Assembly: GCA_003563895.1 (NCBI GenBank)
Contig: PWTK01000087.1
Coordinates: 1-35,797 of the forward strand
Source: Syntrophomonadaceae bacterium
Lineage (GTDB): Bacteria; Bacillota; Dethiobacteria; DTU022; UBA8154
Direction: 5' to 3'
Length of the DNA stretch: 35,797 nt
Position numbers and translations under genes: made by a program. Positions 33,362 to 35,797 of the stretch are shown piece by piece (position 1 is the stretch's first letter; each line of letters opens with the position of its first letter). The notes beneath the pieces are model-generated. The model saw only the letters and a list, made by a program, of their open reading frames with translations, was not told where the DNA came from and ran no database searches.

Positions 33362-33730
33362 AGGCGCCGAAAATCTTTCTGTTCTTTACACCCAAGCCAT
33401 CCTTACCCCCGGCGGCCTTCCAGCAACACAGGCCCATTCTCCCAGCTTTACTTCCGCCCTGGCCGGTCGTCTCTGCCATAACCTTCAGGACACCAAAAAC
33501 CTGTGACACTTGAAAACCGCTGCCATCTACATCTGCAATCATTATAACAAAAAGCCCCGCAAGGTGCCAGACTCATAGATATTTGTAGCGGGTCTCGAAA
33601 ATCTACCACGATTGAATAGAAACGCTGCAGCAACCCACAACAAAAATTTTTGCCGGAAGGGGGAAGGATTTCTGCTCAGAAAAAAGAAAGTATTTTGAAA
33701 AAGTGTTCACTCAGGTCGGGTTGTCGGCGA
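33362..33730. other. Gene-free stretch upstream of the HTH-nrdJ unit
   Basis: No gene is visible. TATAAT on the minus strand at 33541-33546 may be the -10 box for the HTH-nrdJ unit, but the -35 position reads TGGCAC, a poor match. No cobalamin riboswitch box was found. Confidence 0.4.
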
Positions 33731-33922
33731 AATGAGAGGATCTCATTGGTTGTCTACAGCGATCAACCTGTGCACGCAAAGGAGGTAGATAAATCGCTCG
33801 TTTGCAGGCAACCTCGGAACGCTGGTGAAACGTGGCAATGAGCCCTGTCATGGGGGAAAATCCCGCAGTTCCGTGCACAAAGCGCGGTTTTGAAAACATT
33901 CTCTTAAAGACAGGGTTCGCGC
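33731..33922 (+). ncRNA. Candidate structured RNA upstream of the enoyl-CoA hydratase gene
   Basis: Helices abut one another. Hairpin AATGAGA/TCTCATT (33731-33747) is followed directly by GGTTG/CAACC (33748-33768). TGTGCAC (33769-33775) then pairs with GTGCACA (33873-33879). That helix encloses GAGGT/ACCTC (33782-33815) and GGAAC/GTTCC (33816-33872), again contiguous. GCGCG/CGCGC (33882-33922) follows. The loop sequence AGCGAT (33758-33763) is complementary to ATCGCT (33793-33798), a possible loop-loop pairing. The fold ends about 30 nt before the hydratase ATG. I do not recognise the class. Confidence 0.55.
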
Positions 33923-33954
33923 CGCAAAAAATACTTTTAAGGGAGGAAACTGGT

Positions 33955-34731
33955 ATGGGCTATGAAACTGTGTTGCTGGAAAAAAAGGGGCACGTTGGGA
34001 TTCTTGTTTTAAACCGTCCCGAGCAGTTGAATACGTTCAACACTCCCCTGGCCCAGGACCTGAATAACGCCCTCGAAGAACTTGAAATGGACGAAGAAGT
34101 CCGGGTAGTGGTTATCAAGGGAGAGGGAAAAGCGTTCAGCGCCGGGATCGACGTTAACGAGTTGAAGGGGAAATCCTCCTTTGAATATTCAAAGTGGATC
34201 GAACTCATGGGAAAAATGTGCACGACCATAGCGAAAATGGGCAAGCCCGTAATCGCTTCAGTCCAGGACCTGGCGATCGCCAACGGCATCGGCCTGGTGG
34301 CTGCCGCTGACCTGGCCGTAGCCGCCGAAGGTGCGCGTTTTGGGGCAACCGCCGTCAATGTGGGGCTTTTCTGCATGGGCCCTGCCGTGCCGCTTGCCCA
34401 CCACATGGGCAAGAAAAAAACCCTGGAGCTGGTTTTAACCGGAGACGTGATCGACGCCGCCGAAGCGGAAAAGCTTGGCCTGGTAAACAAGGTGGTCCCC
34501 AAGGACAAGCTGGAAGAGGAAACCATGCAGCTGGCGGAAAAAATTGCTTCCAAAAGCCCGCTGGCCGTGCAGCTCGGCAAAAAATCCTTTTACGAAATGT
34601 TCGATCTGCCTTACGAAAAAGCGCTCGAAGCAACCAATTCCCATTTTGCCTTGCTCTGCACCACCGAAGACGCTCACGAAGGGGTGGATGCGTTTAAAAA
34701 CAAGCGGACTCCCCAGTGGAAAAAGCGGTAG
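33955..34731 (+). CDS. Enoyl-CoA hydratase/isomerase (crotonase) family protein
   Basis: The 258-residue product has the crotonase fold. LNRPEQLNTFN lies near the N-terminus, the oxyanion-hole segment is AFSAGIDVNEL, and a second glycine-rich loop is IANGIGLVAAADLAVA. Both catalytic glutamates of classic hydratases appear to be missing: Gly stands at the first position and the second reads ARFGATAVNVG. That pattern resembles the ECHDC3-like branch, so true hydratase activity is doubtful. The ATG at 33955 has GGGAGG 8 nt upstream. A candidate structured RNA lies in its leader. The pathway is not fixed by the context. Confidence 0.85.
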   Translation: MGYETVLLEKKGHVGILVLNRPEQLNTFNTPLAQDLNNALEELEMDEEVRVVVIKGEGKAFSAGIDVNELKGKSSFEYSKWIELMGKMCTTIAKMGKPVIASVQDLAIANGIGLVAAADLAVAAEGARFGATAVNVGLFCMGPAVPLAHHMGKKKTLELVLTGDVIDAAEAEKLGLVNKVVPKDKLEEETMQLAEKIASKSPLAVQLGKKSFYEMFDLPYEKALEATNSHFALLCTTEDAHEGVDAFKNKRTPQWKKR

Positions 34732-35080
34732 TCAAAAAGCAGGCCGCGGCGAACAGGGCGGCACGCCTTTTTCTCGCTGGAATACTTCTTAATCATAAGG
34801 GGGGATGGCAAAAAAAACAAACCGATGGGATGATTAATCATCCCCAGTGCTATTTGCTATCAAGTCAGCACTGGAAGGGAATCCTTTTATTCCAAAAGGC
34901 TCTTTTTAAAGGCATTGTTGATAGCTTTAAAGACCCTTTATTGCTTACCTCATTTCGTTTTCCATTTTCTTGTTCGAAGACACAGCACCTAAACTCCAAA
35001 CAATATCAACACTTAAATTGAAAAGAGCGTTCCAAAATAACAAAGTGTTTTTGTCAAAGAGCTGAGCAGTTACTCATCCC
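34732..35080. other. Gene-free stretch with an 18-bp palindrome
   Basis: GGGATGATTAATCATCCC (34827-34844) is a perfect palindrome. CCAGTGC (34844-34850) and GCACTGG (34868-34874) form a further inverted pair next to it. No gene is visible. The palindrome could be an operator or part of a terminator between the two convergent genes. Confidence 0.45.
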
Positions 35081-35797
35081 CTATATCACAAACAAGCCTA
35101 TGATCATAAATACCAAAACGATAATGAATAGTAATATAATCCCAAAATCGAAGTTGTGAATATTAAAAAATTGATACAACCCTTCCCCCTTATGGTCATA
35201 ATCTACCTTAATAAAGATATAAAAAAATCTCCTGAAGGATCTCCAGAGCAAACTCATCAAAAACAAAAAGGCACTCATCCAGGCCCCGTAAAGTGCCTCT
35301 CTCGATAAAAAGGCAAAGGTTTTGAGGCTTTTGGCAAAATTGACCAATATTACACGGTCAAAGGCGTTCATGCCATTAAAAATGCGAAACACCGGCTTGA
35401 TGCTTCCAACAAATAAGCTTTCCGCCATAACATCAAGTATCCTCCCGAACCCGGAATAAACCCGCAGCAACAAACCAAGCAGCGGTTGAACAACGTTTGG
35501 CGTGAGCCGTTCATCCCAGCTGGCCGCTCTTTTGCTGAGCCGGCTTAGAGGGGTAAGGCTTTTCACGAGCACGCCTTCCACGCCCGTTTCCAGCAAACCG
35601 GCGGTGAAGGTGTACGCACCGTTCAAGGCCTTCAGGGAAGGCTCGATAAAACCGGGGCTGAGCTGCTCGTCCCACCGGGCCGCTTTTTGGCTAACCCGGT
35701 AAAGGGGGGCAACAGGATTGACGATAACCCCATCGACCACGGTTTCCAGCTGCCTGCCGGCAAAAGTGAAGACACCCATCAGGCCCTTTATGGCCGG
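35081..35797 (-). CDS. Membrane protein with internal repeats (N-terminus beyond window)
   Basis: The last 238 residues are visible; the frame stays open to the window edge with no stop, so the start lies outside. The N-terminal part contains about 52-residue units. LETVVDGVIVNPVAPLYRVS and LETGVEGVLVKSLTPLSRLS are each followed by KAARWDE or RAASWDE, and a weaker third unit reads LDVMAESLFVGSIKPVFRI. Two hydrophobic segments follow (near SAFLFLMSLLW and the C-terminal IILLFIIVLVFMIIGLFVI). I do not recognise the family. A tail of an ion-pumping NuoL-type subunit is possible but unsupported. Confidence 0.7.
   Translation of the reverse strand, partial: PAIKGLMGVFTFAGRQLETVVDGVIVNPVAPLYRVSQKAARWDEQLSPGFIEPSLKALNGAYTFTAGLLETGVEGVLVKSLTPLSRLSKRAASWDERLTPNVVQPLLGLLLRVYSGFGRILDVMAESLFVGSIKPVFRIFNGMNAFDRVILVNFAKSLKTFAFLSREALYGAWMSAFLFLMSLLWRSFRRFFYIFIKVDYDHKGEGLYQFFNIHNFDFGIILLFIIVLVFMIIGLFVI

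Noticed and set aside
33564..33580. Sigma-54 type promoter (TGGCAC followed by TTGC)
   Set aside because: The two elements are one base apart instead of five.
33362..33730. Cobalamin riboswitch ahead of the HTH-nrdJ unit
   Set aside because: The B12 box and conserved core are not found on the minus strand.
33769..33922. Group II intron 5' end
   Set aside because: A GTGCAC start and paired segments are suggestive, but there is no reverse transcriptase, domain V hairpin or 3' intron end, so I list it only as an unclassified structured RNA.

Overview
The window looks like a chromosome segment of an anaerobic, Gram-positive-type bacterium, most likely a Clostridia member near the Peptococcaceae or syntrophic and acetogenic groups. 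The clues are strong AAAGGAGG-type ribosome binding sites with frequent TTG and GTG starts, a tungsten-type aldehyde:ferredoxin oxidoreductase, small ferredoxins, a 4-hydroxybutyryl-CoA dehydratase, a B12-dependent class II ribonucleotide reductase, and ComEA. This placement is inference from gene content; no species can be named.

Layout. 1-1.1 kb is a gene-poor patch of decayed mobile DNA with two copies of a 154-bp repeat; a third, inverted copy lies at 12.3-12.4 kb. 1.2-12 kb holds cbiX, a UPF0182 membrane protein, comEA, a transglutaminase-like gene followed by a histone-deacetylase-fold gene, a radical SAM/PDZ protein and leuS. 12.5-14.8 kb is katG, preceded by a large palindrome. 15-19.9 kb has tRNA-Ala(GGC) with a consensus promoter and terminator, a ferredoxin plus AOR unit, a PadR regulator with its promoter and putative operator, a Cys/His-rich mini-protein and a methyltransferase. 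20-23.4 kb has abfD, then a tandemly duplicated FMN-binding-type lipoprotein gene whose second copy carries a 51-bp relic of the abfD 3' end, then an 8-Cys ferredoxin. 23.6-28.1 kb has lnt, an unknown gene and a two-gene transhydrogenase-like operon. 28.1-28.8 kb is gene-free and contains a MITE-like element. 28.8-35.8 kb has a CofE-like protein, a Nudix hydrolase, class II nrdJ with a small HTH gene, a strongly folded candidate RNA ahead of an enoyl-CoA hydratase homologue, and the 3' end of an internally repeated membrane protein gene.

How the genes may work together. AOR plus ferredoxins, AbfD and a crotonase-family protein fit anaerobic acid, aldehyde and CoA-ester metabolism. CbiX serves siroheme or cobalamin synthesis, which class II ribonucleotide reductase needs. 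Lnt would acylate lipoproteins such as the two encoded beside it.

The strongest candidates for something new are (1) the pntA2-pntB pair. It has no adjacent NAD(H)-binding domain I, its NADP-phosphate loop is rewritten to Asn-Leu-Asp-Asp, and Asn stands at the proton-channel His91 position. (2) A roughly 190-nt RNA-like fold at 33731-33922 with back-to-back helices and a possible 6-bp loop-loop pairing. All identifications come from reading the sequence and from recalled family knowledge; no database search was run.
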